DNA of 64,000 nt, from NCBI RefSeq assembly GCF_036346875.1, contig NZ_CP107852.1:1984001-2048000 (forward strand), given 5' to 3'. Below are positions 1-8,400 of this stretch, piece by piece; position 1 is the first letter of the stretch, and every line of letters begins with the position of its first letter. This DNA comes from Nocardia sp. NBC_00508. Its GTDB lineage: Bacteria; Actinomycetota; Actinomycetes; Mycobacteriales; Mycobacteriaceae. The position numbers and the translations under genes are program-made. The notes under the pieces were generated by a model. That model made no database searches. It worked only from the letters and a program-made list of their open reading frames with translations, and was not told where the DNA came from.

Positions 1-410
1 CCCACGACCAGGATTGGTGGTTGCGCGGGTATCTCCGTCGCCAGGGAGTCGGTGGCGACGCCCTGCTGCCGCCCTCGCTGCTGTTGCGACGCGATATCGA
101 GCGGCTGCCCGAGACCGTCCGGGAACTCACCGCCGAGCGACACGTGCGGGCGGCGGTGAGCGAACTGAACAAGCGCATCGTGGAATGGCTGCGCCTGCCG
201 GAGGGGCCGTTCGTGCCGATCGCGCCCGTGAATGCGGATGAGGTGGTCGCGCAATGGCGGACCGAGCGCGATGCGATGCGGGCACGCCGCGCACCGTCGT
301 CGACGGAGGCATCACAAGGGCGTGCCGATGAGGTCACCGCACATCCGCCCCGACGCCGCTGGTGGCGGCGATGGCTCGGCCGCGGGAATCGCCGCCGGTC
401 AGGTGTCTAG
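1..410 (+). CDS. DnaJ-related DUF1992 domain protein, 5' end outside window
   Basis: The open frame enters from the left edge (reading from base 3) and stops at 408-410. The first visible residues, HDQDWWLRGYL, then LPPSLLLRRDIERL and LNKRIVEWLRLP, match the pattern of DUF1992, the conserved region shared by bacterial YhdN-like proteins and DnaJ homologue subfamily C member 28. The usual DUF1992 N-terminus (a glycine- and proline-rich segment) must lie upstream. The tail is rich in Arg and Trp (RRRWWRRWLGR) and is probably a basic, disordered or membrane-contacting end. The function of the family is not settled. The gene converges on the MarR gene and overlaps it by 12 bp. Confidence 0.7.
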   Translation, partial: HDQDWWLRGYLRRQGVGGDALLPPSLLLRRDIERLPETVRELTAERHVRAAVSELNKRIVEWLRLPEGPFVPIAPVNADEVVAQWRTERDAMRARRAPSSTEASQGRADEVTAHPPRRRWWRRWLGRGNRRRSGV

Positions 411-863
411 TTCGGTCGCTTGCTCCACCTCGGCGACCACTTTGTCCGCGAGTGCCCGCAGCGCTCGCGCCTCCGCCGCCGTCATCGGCTCGATGAACAC
501 GCGGCGGACCAGTTCCACATGGTTCGGCGCGGCCCGCTCCAGCGCGGTGCGACCTTCCGGAGTCAGCTGCACGATGATGCCGCGGGCATCCTCCTCGGCG
601 GGCCGGCGCTCGACCAGTCCGCGGGCGTCCATCCTGGCCAGATGCTTGGACAACCGGCTCTTCTCCCAGCACACCCCGGTGGCCAGCTCTTTGGCGCGCA
701 GACAGCCGCCCGGCGCCGCGGACAGCGCCACCATCAATTCGTAGTCCGCCAGGGACAGGCCGTCCTCGGCCAGCCCGGCCGAAATCGCCGCGTCCAAACG
801 CTGGCGCAGCCGCACATAGGCCTGCCAGGTCTCCTGCTCGTCGTCGCTCAGCCACCGGACCAT
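399..863 (-). CDS. MarR family transcriptional regulator
   Basis: A 154-residue winged-helix regulator starting at the ATG at 861-863. The N-terminus, with SLADYELMVALSAAPGGCLRAKELA, is the first part of the MarR fold. EKSRLSKHLARMDARGLVERR is the recognition helix, and EEDARGIIVQLTPEGR is the wing. The C-terminal helix (EARALRALADKVVAEVEQ) forms the dimer region. It is divergent from a remnant of a pirin gene (893-1069). MarR/pirin divergent pairs are common in actinobacteria, so the original target was probably the pirin promoter between 864 and 892. The ligand cannot be told from sequence. Confidence 0.85.
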   Translation of the reverse strand: MVRWLSDDEQETWQAYVRLRQRLDAAISAGLAEDGLSLADYELMVALSAAPGGCLRAKELATGVCWEKSRLSKHLARMDARGLVERRPAEEDARGIIVQLTPEGRTALERAAPNHVELVRRVFIEPMTAAEARALRALADKVVAEVEQATELDT

Positions 864-892
864 GGACGTGAAGTGTAATCCCGGTTGGTTGA

Positions 893-1069
893 CATGGACA
901 CCAGCTGGCAGTCTTCGGTCGCGGAGACGCGATCACCGTGACAGCCGATGCGCACCAAGGCAATCGGACCGGCGCGCTCGAGGTTCTGCTGCTCGGCGGG
1001 CGGCCGATCCAGGAACCGGTGGTGCAGTACGGGCCGTTCGTGATGAACACCCGTCCCCTAATGCCCTAG
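893..1069 (+). pseudogene. C-terminal remnant of a pirin family gene
   Basis: No start codon or N-terminal cupin is present, but the frame ending at the TAG at 1067-1069 reads LAVFGRGDAITVTAD, then ALEVLLLGGRPIQEPVVQYG and PFVMNT. This is the characteristic C-terminal cupin strand set of pirins (LGGxPIxEPVxxYGPFVMN). The normal family end, with a helix following FVMNT, is missing; the frame stops after RPLMP. A stop codon at 890-892 closes the frame upstream. Only about 59 of roughly 320 codons remain, so this is a dead fragment. It sits divergently beside the MarR gene. Confidence 0.6.
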
Positions 1070-1170
1070 TTCCGTCCCCCTACGGTTGACAAGAGAGCGA
1101 GCCGTCACAACAGTGGATGCGGCGTCCGGTCGGGCGCCCCATCCACCGCAGCAGACACACAGAGGAATAC

Positions 1171-1467
1171 ATGAACGTTCGTCGGCTCACCGTCAGCGCG
1201 GCCGTCGCGGGACTGACGCTTCTCGCGGCACCCGCCGCCCTAGCCGCCCCTCCGTCCGGTTCCGCCGGTACGGGCTCCTCGGCCGTCGACACCGGCTCCG
1301 GTGCCACCGGCTCGGCCAATCTGTCCCAAACCGGTTCGGCTGGTGGCGCCTTCGCCAACTGCGATGACGCCCGCGCCGCCGGACGGGCCCCGCTGGTCCG
1401 CGGGGAACCGGGTTTCGGCCCGCACCTGGATCCCGACGGCGACGGTTTCGCCTGCCCGACGGTCTGA
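1171..1467 (+). CDS. Secreted excalibur calcium-binding domain protein
   Basis: A 98-residue protein. The ATG at 1171 is chosen because AGAGGAA lies just upstream and it opens a clean signal peptide (MNVRRLTVSAAVAGLTLLAAPAALA). After a Gly/Ser/Thr linker (about residues 27-60), the C-terminus has the excalibur pattern: an FANCDDARAAG segment followed by DPDGDGFACP, an EF-hand-like DxDxDG loop bracketed by two cysteines. It is predicted to be exported; calcium binding is a family property and was not tested here. A TTGACA hexamer at 1086-1091 is a possible -35 box. A strong terminator follows at 1480-1525. Confidence 0.85.
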   Translation: MNVRRLTVSAAVAGLTLLAAPAALAAPPSGSAGTGSSAVDTGSGATGSANLSQTGSAGGAFANCDDARAAGRAPLVRGEPGFGPHLDPDGDGFACPTV

Positions 1468-1479
1468 ACCGACCGCCAC

Positions 1480-1525
1480 AACGACGACACCCGGTGGGCA
1501 TCGCCACACCGGGTGTCGTCGTTTT
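1480..1525. terminator. Bidirectional Rho-independent terminator
   Basis: Perfect 17-bp arms (1480-1496 and 1507-1523) around a 10-nt loop, with a T-run at 1522-1525. It lies between the convergent excalibur and DUF3618 genes and can serve both. Confidence 0.85.
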
Positions 1526-1531
1526 CCCAGC

Positions 1532-1753
1532 TCAGCGGAAGATCTTCACCAGCACCAGCCCGACGAACAGGGCGGCAGCGCCGATCAGGCTGTACTTCAC
1601 CTTCGGCTGGTTCAGCTTCGCGACCACGATCTGTTTGGTGTCGTCCGCGATCCGATGCGGATCCGCGCGCACCGCGAGTTCGTCGAGCGTGCTCGCCAGC
1701 CGAGTGCGGGCGGCCTCGATATCCCGCTCGATCCGCTCGGTATCCCTTGCCAC
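1532..1753 (-). CDS. DUF3618 domain small membrane protein
   Basis: A 73-residue protein starting at the ATG at 1751-1753. The N-terminus, ARDTERIERDIEAARTRLASTLDELAVRADP, is the DUF3618 amphipathic helix motif. It is followed by a basic linker and one C-terminal membrane segment (YSLIGAAALFVGLVLVKIF, about residues 54-72). Proteins of this family are common in mycolata and probably sit in the inner membrane with the helix in the cytoplasm. No biochemical role is known. Confidence 0.85.
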   Translation of the reverse strand: MARDTERIERDIEAARTRLASTLDELAVRADPHRIADDTKQIVVAKLNQPKVKYSLIGAAALFVGLVLVKIFR

Positions 1754-1910
1754 GTTCCACCCTCCTGTTGTCGATTGCCGCGCCCGGGGCCCGAACGACG
1801 CCGCATGCTCGTCCGTTCGCCGAGCGCCCAGGGCACGCCGACGAGTCTATCCGCCCCCACACCGCGCGATCGGGCCGCGCGAGGATGTCCTGTCCGAGCG
1901 TTCGGTTACC

Positions 1911-2393
1911 GTGCTGGAGGTGACCACCAACCAACGACTCTCCCCCGGCGACCCCGCCCCCGACTTCACGCTGCCCGACGCCGACGGCAAAGACGTCTCG
2001 CTCGCCGACTACCGGGGCCGCAAGGTGATCGTGTACTTCTACCCCGCCGCGAGCACGCCGGGCTGCACCAAGCAAGCCTGCGATTTCCGCGACAACCTGA
2101 CCGATCTGAACGGCGCGGGCATCGACGTCGTGGGCATCTCGCCGGACAAACCGGCCAAGCTGACCAAGTTCCGCGACGCCGAAGGGCTGAGCTTCCCGCT
2201 GCTGTCGGACCCCGATCGCGCCGTGCTCACCGCGTGGGGCGCGTACGGCGAGAAGACCATGTACGGCAAGACGGTCGTCGGCGTCATCCGCTCCACCTTC
2301 CTGGTCGACGAGCAGGGCAAGATCGCCGTGGCGCAGTACAACGTCCGCGCCACCGGCCACGTCGCCAAGCTGCGCCGCGACCTGTCGGTGTAG
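1911..2393 (+). CDS. bcp: Thioredoxin-dependent peroxiredoxin (Bcp/PrxQ type)
   Basis: A 160-residue thiol peroxidase that reduces hydrogen and organic peroxides using thioredoxin. LSPGDPAPDFTLPDADGK is the family opening. YFYPAASTPGCTKQACDFRD carries both the peroxidatic cysteine and, five residues on, the resolving cysteine, as in atypical two-Cys BCP enzymes. The C-terminal YGKTVVGVIRSTFLVDEQGK and NVRATGHVAKL are also typical. The frame is open further upstream, but homology begins at the GTG at 1911 (a second GTG at 1920 is possible). It is followed by an 11-bp hairpin terminator. Confidence 0.92.
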   Translation: MLEVTTNQRLSPGDPAPDFTLPDADGKDVSLADYRGRKVIVYFYPAASTPGCTKQACDFRDNLTDLNGAGIDVVGISPDKPAKLTKFRDAEGLSFPLLSDPDRAVLTAWGAYGEKTMYGKTVVGVIRSTFLVDEQGKIAVAQYNVRATGHVAKLRRDLSV

Positions 2394-2410
2394 CGATATA
2401 CGCAGCGAAA

Positions 2411-2437
2411 AGCCCGGCGCCGCAAGGGCGCCGGGCT
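2411..2437 (+). terminator. Terminator hairpin after bcp
   Basis: Perfect 11-bp arms, 2411-2421 and 2427-2437, around a 5-nt loop, 18 bp after the bcp stop codon. It lacks a long T-run, as is usual in high-GC actinomycetes. Confidence 0.75.
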
Positions 2438-2621
2438 GCGACGAGTTCCGCCTCCCTCCGGCCCATCGAGGCGGGTACTACGAGCACCAGTCAGACCGAC
2501 ACAGCCCGAAGCATCAATGCACGGCGAACACCAAGTGCCGCGATTGCTCACCTATACAGCCACATCGGCACAACCCCCGATTTCGAGCGAAGCGAGACCG
2601 AGCATTCCCCGTTCGCGGCCC

Positions 2622-2768
2622 GGCTCGCGTCCGAGCGGCCGACGCGTCCGCGACGACGTCGCCAGCGGCGGTCGCTCGGACGCGAGCCACAAGGGGGCCG
2701 CGAACACGCCGCGACGGAGTCGCGGCCGAACAAGCACAGCCGCGAACACGCAGCGCCGCAGGCGCTGC
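2622..2768. repeat. Cluster of three inverted repeats in a gene-free stretch
   Basis: The 389 bp between bcp and the next gene contain no credible gene. They hold a 16-bp perfect inverted repeat (2622-2637 with 2673-2688, 35-nt loop), then two tight hairpins: 2709-2725 (7-bp arms, 3-nt loop) and 2750-2768 (8-bp arms, 3-nt loop). The phrase CCGCGAACACGC occurs before each of the two tight hairpins. The last hairpin lies 15 bp from the stop of the gene on the minus strand and may terminate it. The layout resembles an interspersed palindromic repeat of REP type. Confidence 0.6.
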
Positions 2769-2782
2769 CAAACAAACAGAGC

Positions 2783-4018
2783 TCAGGCGGGCATCACCTG
2801 TTGAGCGGCCCATTGCGCCATCAATCGGAGGTGCTCGTCCCACCAGGCCGCCGCTTCTGGGGTGAAGGCGGCTGGCGGTGGGGACTCGCCGGGAAAGAGC
2901 AGCGCACTATTGGGCGCCTCCACCTTGCGGTGGGACGGGAGCCCGGTGCCGGGCACCACCGGCTCCGCGGTATCCGTCTCCTCCGCACCCCCGGGTTCGC
3001 CGATCGACAGCGGCACCGGACTGTCCCCTGGAAGAGCGCCCCAGCGCTGATCCGAGAACTGCGATCCGGTCGCGGCATCGGTGGTCGAGCCGAGCGGCCC
3101 GGCGGAACGTCCGTCCGCCTCGGTATCCAGCGTCCGGTCCAGCCCTCCGGAGGCGCCATCCGCACCGGCTCCATCCCGCTGAGCGTCCGCTACGACCACA
3201 GTCGGCATCGAGCGCGCGAACCCGTTCAGCACGTAACCGCCGCCGACAACCATCCCGCTCGCCAGCACACCGGCCGCCGCGAACAACGCCACCCCGCCGC
3301 GCGCCCGATGCGGCTCGCCCGCCGGCTCGACATAGCTGTCGGTTTCCATACGCGCGCTCAACGCGGCACCCGCCGCGCACGCGAAAGCGGCCATCGTGCA
3401 CGGGATCACCGGTGCCCCGAAGTCCTCGACAGCGGCCGACACCGCCGGTTCGGCGGCTGCCGAGCCGATCAACGCCACCGCGTCGGGCCGGGTCGCTGCC
3501 GCCTCCAACTGCTCCCAGGCCGCCGTCACGGCCCCGCCGAGCGATTGCGTGGTCGTCCGGCCCGCCCGCCCCACCGCGGCCAGCACCCGGCGGCGCCCGC
3601 GATCGACCAGGGTGAACGCCTGGTATCCGGGGACGACCTCGCAGACCAGCAGATTGTCGAAGGTATCCAGCCAGGTCATCATGCCCGCCACGCTCAGATG
3701 CGCCGACTTCGCCGAGACCATCGAAGCGCTGTGCCAGGGACCGGTCGCCAAGCGGGTCACGATGGCACGCCGCTCCGCGGCGTCCCGGTAGGCGACTGCC
3801 ACGCCGCCGACCTCCTGGTCCGAGTCGAGCCCGGCGGCCAGGGCGTTCAGCACGGCCTCGACCGCCGCCGCCACTTCCGCCCTGCTGTCGCCATCGGTGC
3901 GCCCCACCCGACGCAACAGCACGCGTTCCGCGAGCTTCTTGCCGTCGGCGAGCGCTACCGCGTGCACCGCGCCTCGTTCGGTGGATACGCCGAGAGTCAC
4001 CACAGATTCAGCCACCAC
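2783..4018 (-). CDS. Membrane-anchored protein of unknown function (DUF7159-like)
   Basis: A 411-residue protein. The N-terminal ~225 residues (VTLGVSTERGAVHAVALADG, later DAVALIGSAAAEPAVSAAVEDFG) resemble an actin-like ATPase fold with paired sugar-kinase-like strands, as in the mycobacterial/nocardial conserved family annotated DUF7159. One membrane segment follows (about residues 242-268, GGVALFAAAGVLASGMVVGG). A 140-residue Pro/Gly/Asp-rich region then ends in a short conserved-looking helix (WWDEHLRLMAQWAAQQ). The expected topology is a cytoplasmic N-domain with an extracytoplasmic tail. No catalytic residues are recognised. The family name is from memory and uncertain. Confidence 0.6.
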   Translation of the reverse strand: MVAESVVTLGVSTERGAVHAVALADGKKLAERVLLRRVGRTDGDSRAEVAAAVEAVLNALAAGLDSDQEVGGVAVAYRDAAERRAIVTRLATGPWHSASMVSAKSAHLSVAGMMTWLDTFDNLLVCEVVPGYQAFTLVDRGRRRVLAAVGRAGRTTTQSLGGAVTAAWEQLEAAATRPDAVALIGSAAAEPAVSAAVEDFGAPVIPCTMAAFACAAGAALSARMETDSYVEPAGEPHRARGGVALFAAAGVLASGMVVGGGYVLNGFARSMPTVVVADAQRDGAGADGASGGLDRTLDTEADGRSAGPLGSTTDAATGSQFSDQRWGALPGDSPVPLSIGEPGGAEETDTAEPVVPGTGLPSHRKVEAPNSALLFPGESPPPAAFTPEAAAWWDEHLRLMAQWAAQQVMPA

Positions 4019-4236
4019 TGATCACGCCTCCCTCTGGGCATTGACCGAGCTCACGAGCTTGCCGAAAGCCATGAGCCGCATGGATTCCCCTGCTCGGAGC
4101 ACACGTCGCGAGACACGCGCGCTCGGTGTGTGTTCGACGCCACATCTGCGCCGGATGGGTGGGGGAAATCAAACGGGCTGAACTCGAACAGCCGACGCAC
4201 GTGTCGCCGACGTGCCCATACCGTTAGCCTGGATGC

Positions 4237-4935
4237 GTGGAACTACGCGCGGAGGCCAGGTCGAAGCACCGTCTGGACCCTGCGTTGGAGCTGCAGGACG
4301 ACCCACAGGAGCTCATGCCGCGACGCCGGCCGACGCAGGAACGCAGCAAACGCAAGTTCGACGCCTTACTCCAGGCGTCCAGAGAACTGCTCGTCGAGGT
4401 CGGGTTCGAGTCGTTCACCTGTGAAGAGGTGGCGGCCAGGGCCGAGGTGCCGATCGGCACGCTGTATCAGTTCTTCGCCAACAAGTACGTCATCGTCTGC
4501 GAGCTGAATCGTCAAGACCTGGTGGCCGTTTCCCAGGAGCTGGCCGACTTCCACGGCGAGATCCCGTCACTGGACTGGCTGCGGCACATGAACCAGTTCG
4601 TCGACCACCTGGCCAACCTGTGGATGACCGACCCGTCTCGGCGAGAAGTTTGGCTTGCCATGCAATCCACGCCGTCCACCCGGGCCACCGGCGCGATTCA
4701 CGAGAAGCAGTTCGCCGAGGTCGTGTCGCAGATGCTGCGTCCACTCACCCCGCGCACTCCGCGGGCACGGCGCACCATGATGGCCGAAGTGCTGGTGCAC
4801 GTGGTCTATTCGATGCTGAACTTCTCGGTCCAGGATGAACAGAGCAGCGCGGAGGCGGTCGCCGAACTCAAGCGGCTGATGGTCGCCTACCTGCTCGTCG
4901 CGGAGAAGGAATCGCGTACCGGCAGCGAGAGGTAA
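4237..4935 (+). CDS. TetR family transcriptional regulator
   Basis: A 232-residue regulator. The helix-turn-helix spans about residues 39-75 (RELLVEVGFESFTCEEVAA, then GTLYQFFANKYVIVCEL); the ligand-binding helices follow. The GTG at 4237 is used because the frame is open and the extra N-terminus is acidic/basic patterned. An ATG at 4315 would give a shorter protein, but its AGGAG is only 3 nt away. It converges on acpS with a shared terminator. Its position next to fas-acpS is suggestive, but the mycobacterial fas activator FasR is a different protein encoded elsewhere, so no role in lipid synthesis is claimed. Confidence 0.85.
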   Translation: MELRAEARSKHRLDPALELQDDPQELMPRRRPTQERSKRKFDALLQASRELLVEVGFESFTCEEVAARAEVPIGTLYQFFANKYVIVCELNRQDLVAVSQELADFHGEIPSLDWLRHMNQFVDHLANLWMTDPSRREVWLAMQSTPSTRATGAIHEKQFAEVVSQMLRPLTPRTPRARRTMMAEVLVHVVYSMLNFSVQDEQSSAEAVAELKRLMVAYLLVAEKESRTGSER

Positions 4936-4936
4936 G

Positions 4937-4964
4937 GGTGGTCCCGGCACGAACCGGGACCACC
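4937..4964. terminator. Shared terminator between tetR and acpS
   Basis: Perfect 11-bp arms (4937-4947 and 4954-4964) with a 6-nt loop. It lies between the stops of two convergent genes and can work on either strand. Confidence 0.8.
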
Positions 4965-4971
4965 GCACGAC

Positions 4972-5409
4972 TCAGCCGACGTTGTCGCGGCCTTCGATGA
5001 GATCGGCCAGCTCACCCGGGTCTTCGAGCACGACCATCGCGGCCGCGGTGTCGCCGTCGTGGGTCAACGACAGGTGAACCCTTACCCGGGGCAGGAATTC
5101 GGCGGCGAGGCCGTGCAGTTTGATGCTCGGTCTGCCCCAGGCGTCGTTGACCACCTCGATCAGCGGATACGGGTTGTCCCCGATCTGTGGGCGGCGGGCG
5201 AACCGCGACGACGCCCAAGCTTTGAGCACCGCCTCCTTCGCCGCCCACCGCGCCGCGTAACTACGCGCCGGGTCGGTCCCTTTGCTCTGGCAGTAGCGTC
5301 GCTCGCCCGCGGTGAAACTCTCCCGGAGCATGGTGGTTCCGGCGCGTTCGAGCTGTTCGGCGAACTCGGAGATGGTCACCAAGTCCAAGCCGATACCGAG
5401 GATCGTCAT
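4972..5409 (-). CDS. acpS: Holo-[acyl-carrier-protein] synthase
   Basis: A 145-residue 4'-phosphopantetheinyl transferase that moves phosphopantetheine from CoA to the ACP serine of the FAS-I polypeptide. ILGIGLDLVTISEFAE holds the Mg-binding Asp, ARWAAKEAVLKAW is the second signature with the catalytic Glu and Lys, and LSLTHDGDTAAAMVV is the core strand. The reading frame is open far upstream, but the ATG at 5407-5409 fits the family start. It lies 76 bp after the fas stop on the same strand. This fas-acpS order is conserved in Mycobacteriales and explains why FAS-I here lacks the C-terminal PPT domain seen in fungal FAS. Confidence 0.95.
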   Translation of the reverse strand: MTILGIGLDLVTISEFAEQLERAGTTMLRESFTAGERRYCQSKGTDPARSYAARWAAKEAVLKAWASSRFARRPQIGDNPYPLIEVVNDAWGRPSIKLHGLAAEFLPRVRVHLSLTHDGDTAAAMVVLEDPGELADLIEGRDNVG

Positions 5410-5485
5410 AAGCGCGCAGCCTACGACGTGGTCGACGACGCCGTGCGGGAACCCTGCGCGGCGGGTTGCCCCGCCGCGCTTCCGG

Positions 5486-8400
5486 CTACGCGCATCCGAG
5501 CCCGTTCGCCCGGTACGCCCCGTCCTCGGCCAAACGCGCGTCCGGCGAGAGCAGCACGTCCGCCTCGAGCTGCCGGATCCGCTTGGTGGGCGTGCCCTCC
5601 CCGCCGAGGCGGCGATCCGCGGGACGCTCGTACAGCGGCGCGCCGCCACACATCGCCTCGACGAACCGCTGCCGACCGGACAGCTGCCGCTCCTGCGCCT
5701 TGCGCCGGTACTCCTCGCGCTTGCCCGGCTCGATGGCCTGGATGAACGCCTGCGGGTGCACCACCGCGAGCAGCCCGGACACGTGCCCGAAGCCGAGCGA
5801 GGTCACCAGGCCCGCCTTGAGCGGCAACCGGTCGCCGAAGTGCAGCGGCTCGCGCACCCACACCAGGTGGGGGTACTCCCGCATCTTGTCGTCGACGCAG
5901 TCCAGGCTCCGATTCGGCGGTATCGCACCGCTTTCCAGCACTTGGCACAGGCCGATCAGCTGGAACGCGGCCGCACCACCCTTGGCGTGGCCGGTCAGGC
6001 TCTTCTGCGAGACGACGAACAGCGGGGCGCCGTCCGTCCGCCCGATCGCGGCGGCCAGGCGTTCGTGCAGCTCGGACTCGTTCGGGTCGTTGGCCGCGGT
6101 CGAGGTGTCGTGCTTGGAGATCACCGCGATGTCGTCGGGTCGCACGCCGAGCTTGCGCAGCTCCGCGACGAACCGCGACTCGCGACCCCCTCGGCCCGCG
6201 CCGAGGGCGCCGAGTCCGGGCGCCGGGATCGAGGTGTGCACGCCGTCGGCGAACGACTGGGCGTACGCCACCACTCCGAGCACCGGCAAGCCGAGCTCCA
6301 GGGCGATATCCCCACGGGCCAGCAGCACGGTGCCGCCACCCTGCGATTCCACGAACCCGCCGCGGCGGCGGTCGTTGGCGCGGGAGAAATACCGGTCGCT
6401 GATGCCCTTGGCGCTCATGGCCGCCGAGTCCGCGGTGGCCGACATGTCACCGAAGCCGACGATGCCCTCGATGCCGAGGTCGTCGTAGCCGCCCGCGACC
6501 ACCAGCTCCGCCTTGCCGAGCCGGATCTTGTCCACGCCCTCCTCGACCGACACCGCCGCGGTGGCGCAGGCCGCCACCGGATGCACCATCGCGCCGTAGC
6601 TTCCGACGTAGGACTGCACCACGTGCGCCAGAGCGACGTTCGGCAGCGCCTCCTGCAGTATGTCGTTCGGACGCGGCTCACCCAGCAGGTTGTCGACGTA
6701 GAGCGAGCGCATCGAGGTCATGCCGCCCATGCCGGTGCCCTGCGTGTTGGCCACCAGCGAGGGGTGCACCCAGCTCATCAGCTCGGCGGGGCTGAATCCG
6801 GAGCTGATGAACGCGTCCACCGTGCACACGACGTTCCACAGCGCCACCCGGTCCACCGAGGCGGCCATATCGGCAGAGATGCCCCAGATGGTCGGGTCCC
6901 AGCCGGTCGGGATCTGGCCGCCGACGGTGCGCGACAGCTTGGCCCGGCGTGGCACGCGGATCTCGGTACCGGCCTTGCGCGTCACCGTCCAGTCGCCGGA
7001 ATCGGGGACCGGCGTGATCACCGTGTGCTCCGGGGCGGCGGCGTGGAAGGCGCGGGCCTCGGCTTCGCCGCCCACAGTGAACGACAGGTCCTGATCGAGG
7101 AAGACCGAGGTCATCAGCGGAGCCGAGTTGTCGGTCATCGCGCCGTCGTCTTCGTAGCGGCGCACGCCACAGCGGGCGACCACGGCGTCGTGGTAGCGCT
7201 CGGCCAGCTCGTGCTCCGGCACGTAGTCGCCGGAGGCGGTGTCGTACCACCCCGGCTTCGGGTCGTTCTCCCAGGTGACCAGGCCGGTGGTCCAGGCCAG
7301 TTCCAGCACGCCCGCCGCGGAGAGCGCGTCGGAGACCTCTATCTCGAAGCGGGTGCGCGCCGAGCCGTATGGGCCGAGCTCGCCCGCACCGACGATGACC
7401 ACCATGTCGGCCGGATCCGCGGTCACTTCGCCCCATTCGGGCACCGGCAGCGCCGAGGACATGGTCGGCGGCGCGGGCAGTGCGGCGATGGTCTTCTCCG
7501 CATCGGCGGCGGTCTCCGGCTCGGCCTGCTCGGCGGCCTGCTTGGCCAGCGCGGGCAGGTCCAGCTTGGCCCTGGCCAATCCGCCGGTCAGGTCGATCTG
7601 CTGCGGACCGGCCGCGGTCACCTGCCTGGCCCGCGAAGTGCACCATTTGAGCAGCTCGTCCGCCATCTCGGTGGTGGACCAGGTCTGCACGCCCGCCTTC
7701 TCGACCGCGGTGACCATCGGGTCGTTGTGGCCCATCAGGCCGGTGCCGCGCACCCAGCCGATCAGCGCGTGCACCAGGGTGACCCGGGCCGACCACGACT
7801 TCTCGGCCCGCCACTTGGCGACCACGGCATCCAGGGCGGCCTTCGACTCGCCGTAGGCGCCGTCACCGCCGAACATGCCCCGGTTGGGCGAACCGGGCAG
7901 CACCACATGCAGTTTCGCGTCCACGTCGTGGTCGGCGCCCAGCTTGGACAGTCCACCGATCAGCCGTTCGACCGACCAGAGCAGTACCCGCATCTCCAGT
8001 TCGGCGCGTGCACCCGCGTCGGCGAGGTCACCGGCCACCCGCGGCGCCGCGAACGGCAGCAGCAGGGTCGGCGTCATCGCGTCCTTGATCTTGATCTTCG
8101 CGCCGCCCGCGTTGTCGACCTGCTCGGTGCCGACCCAGTCGATCAGCGCGTCGATGTCCTGGTAGGAGGCCATGTTCGCGGGCACGATCCACAGGGCGGC
8201 GCCGTGCCGGGCGTTGTCCCGGTACAGCTTGCGGTAGAAGCCGAGACGCTCGTCGTTCAGCGTGGACGTGGTGACCACCACCGTGGCGCCACCGCTGAGC
8301 AGCTTGCCGGTCACCGCCGCGGCGATGGATCCCTTGCTCGCGCCGGTGATCACCGCGACGTCCGAGGACCAGAGCCCGGGCTCACCGGCGCTGCGCGCCG

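Noticed and set aside
1301..4021. A 906-codon plus-strand frame across bcp and the unknown membrane protein
   Set aside because: Out of frame with bcp and antisense to the 2783-4018 gene; composition is Arg/Pro-rich noise and it crosses two terminators.
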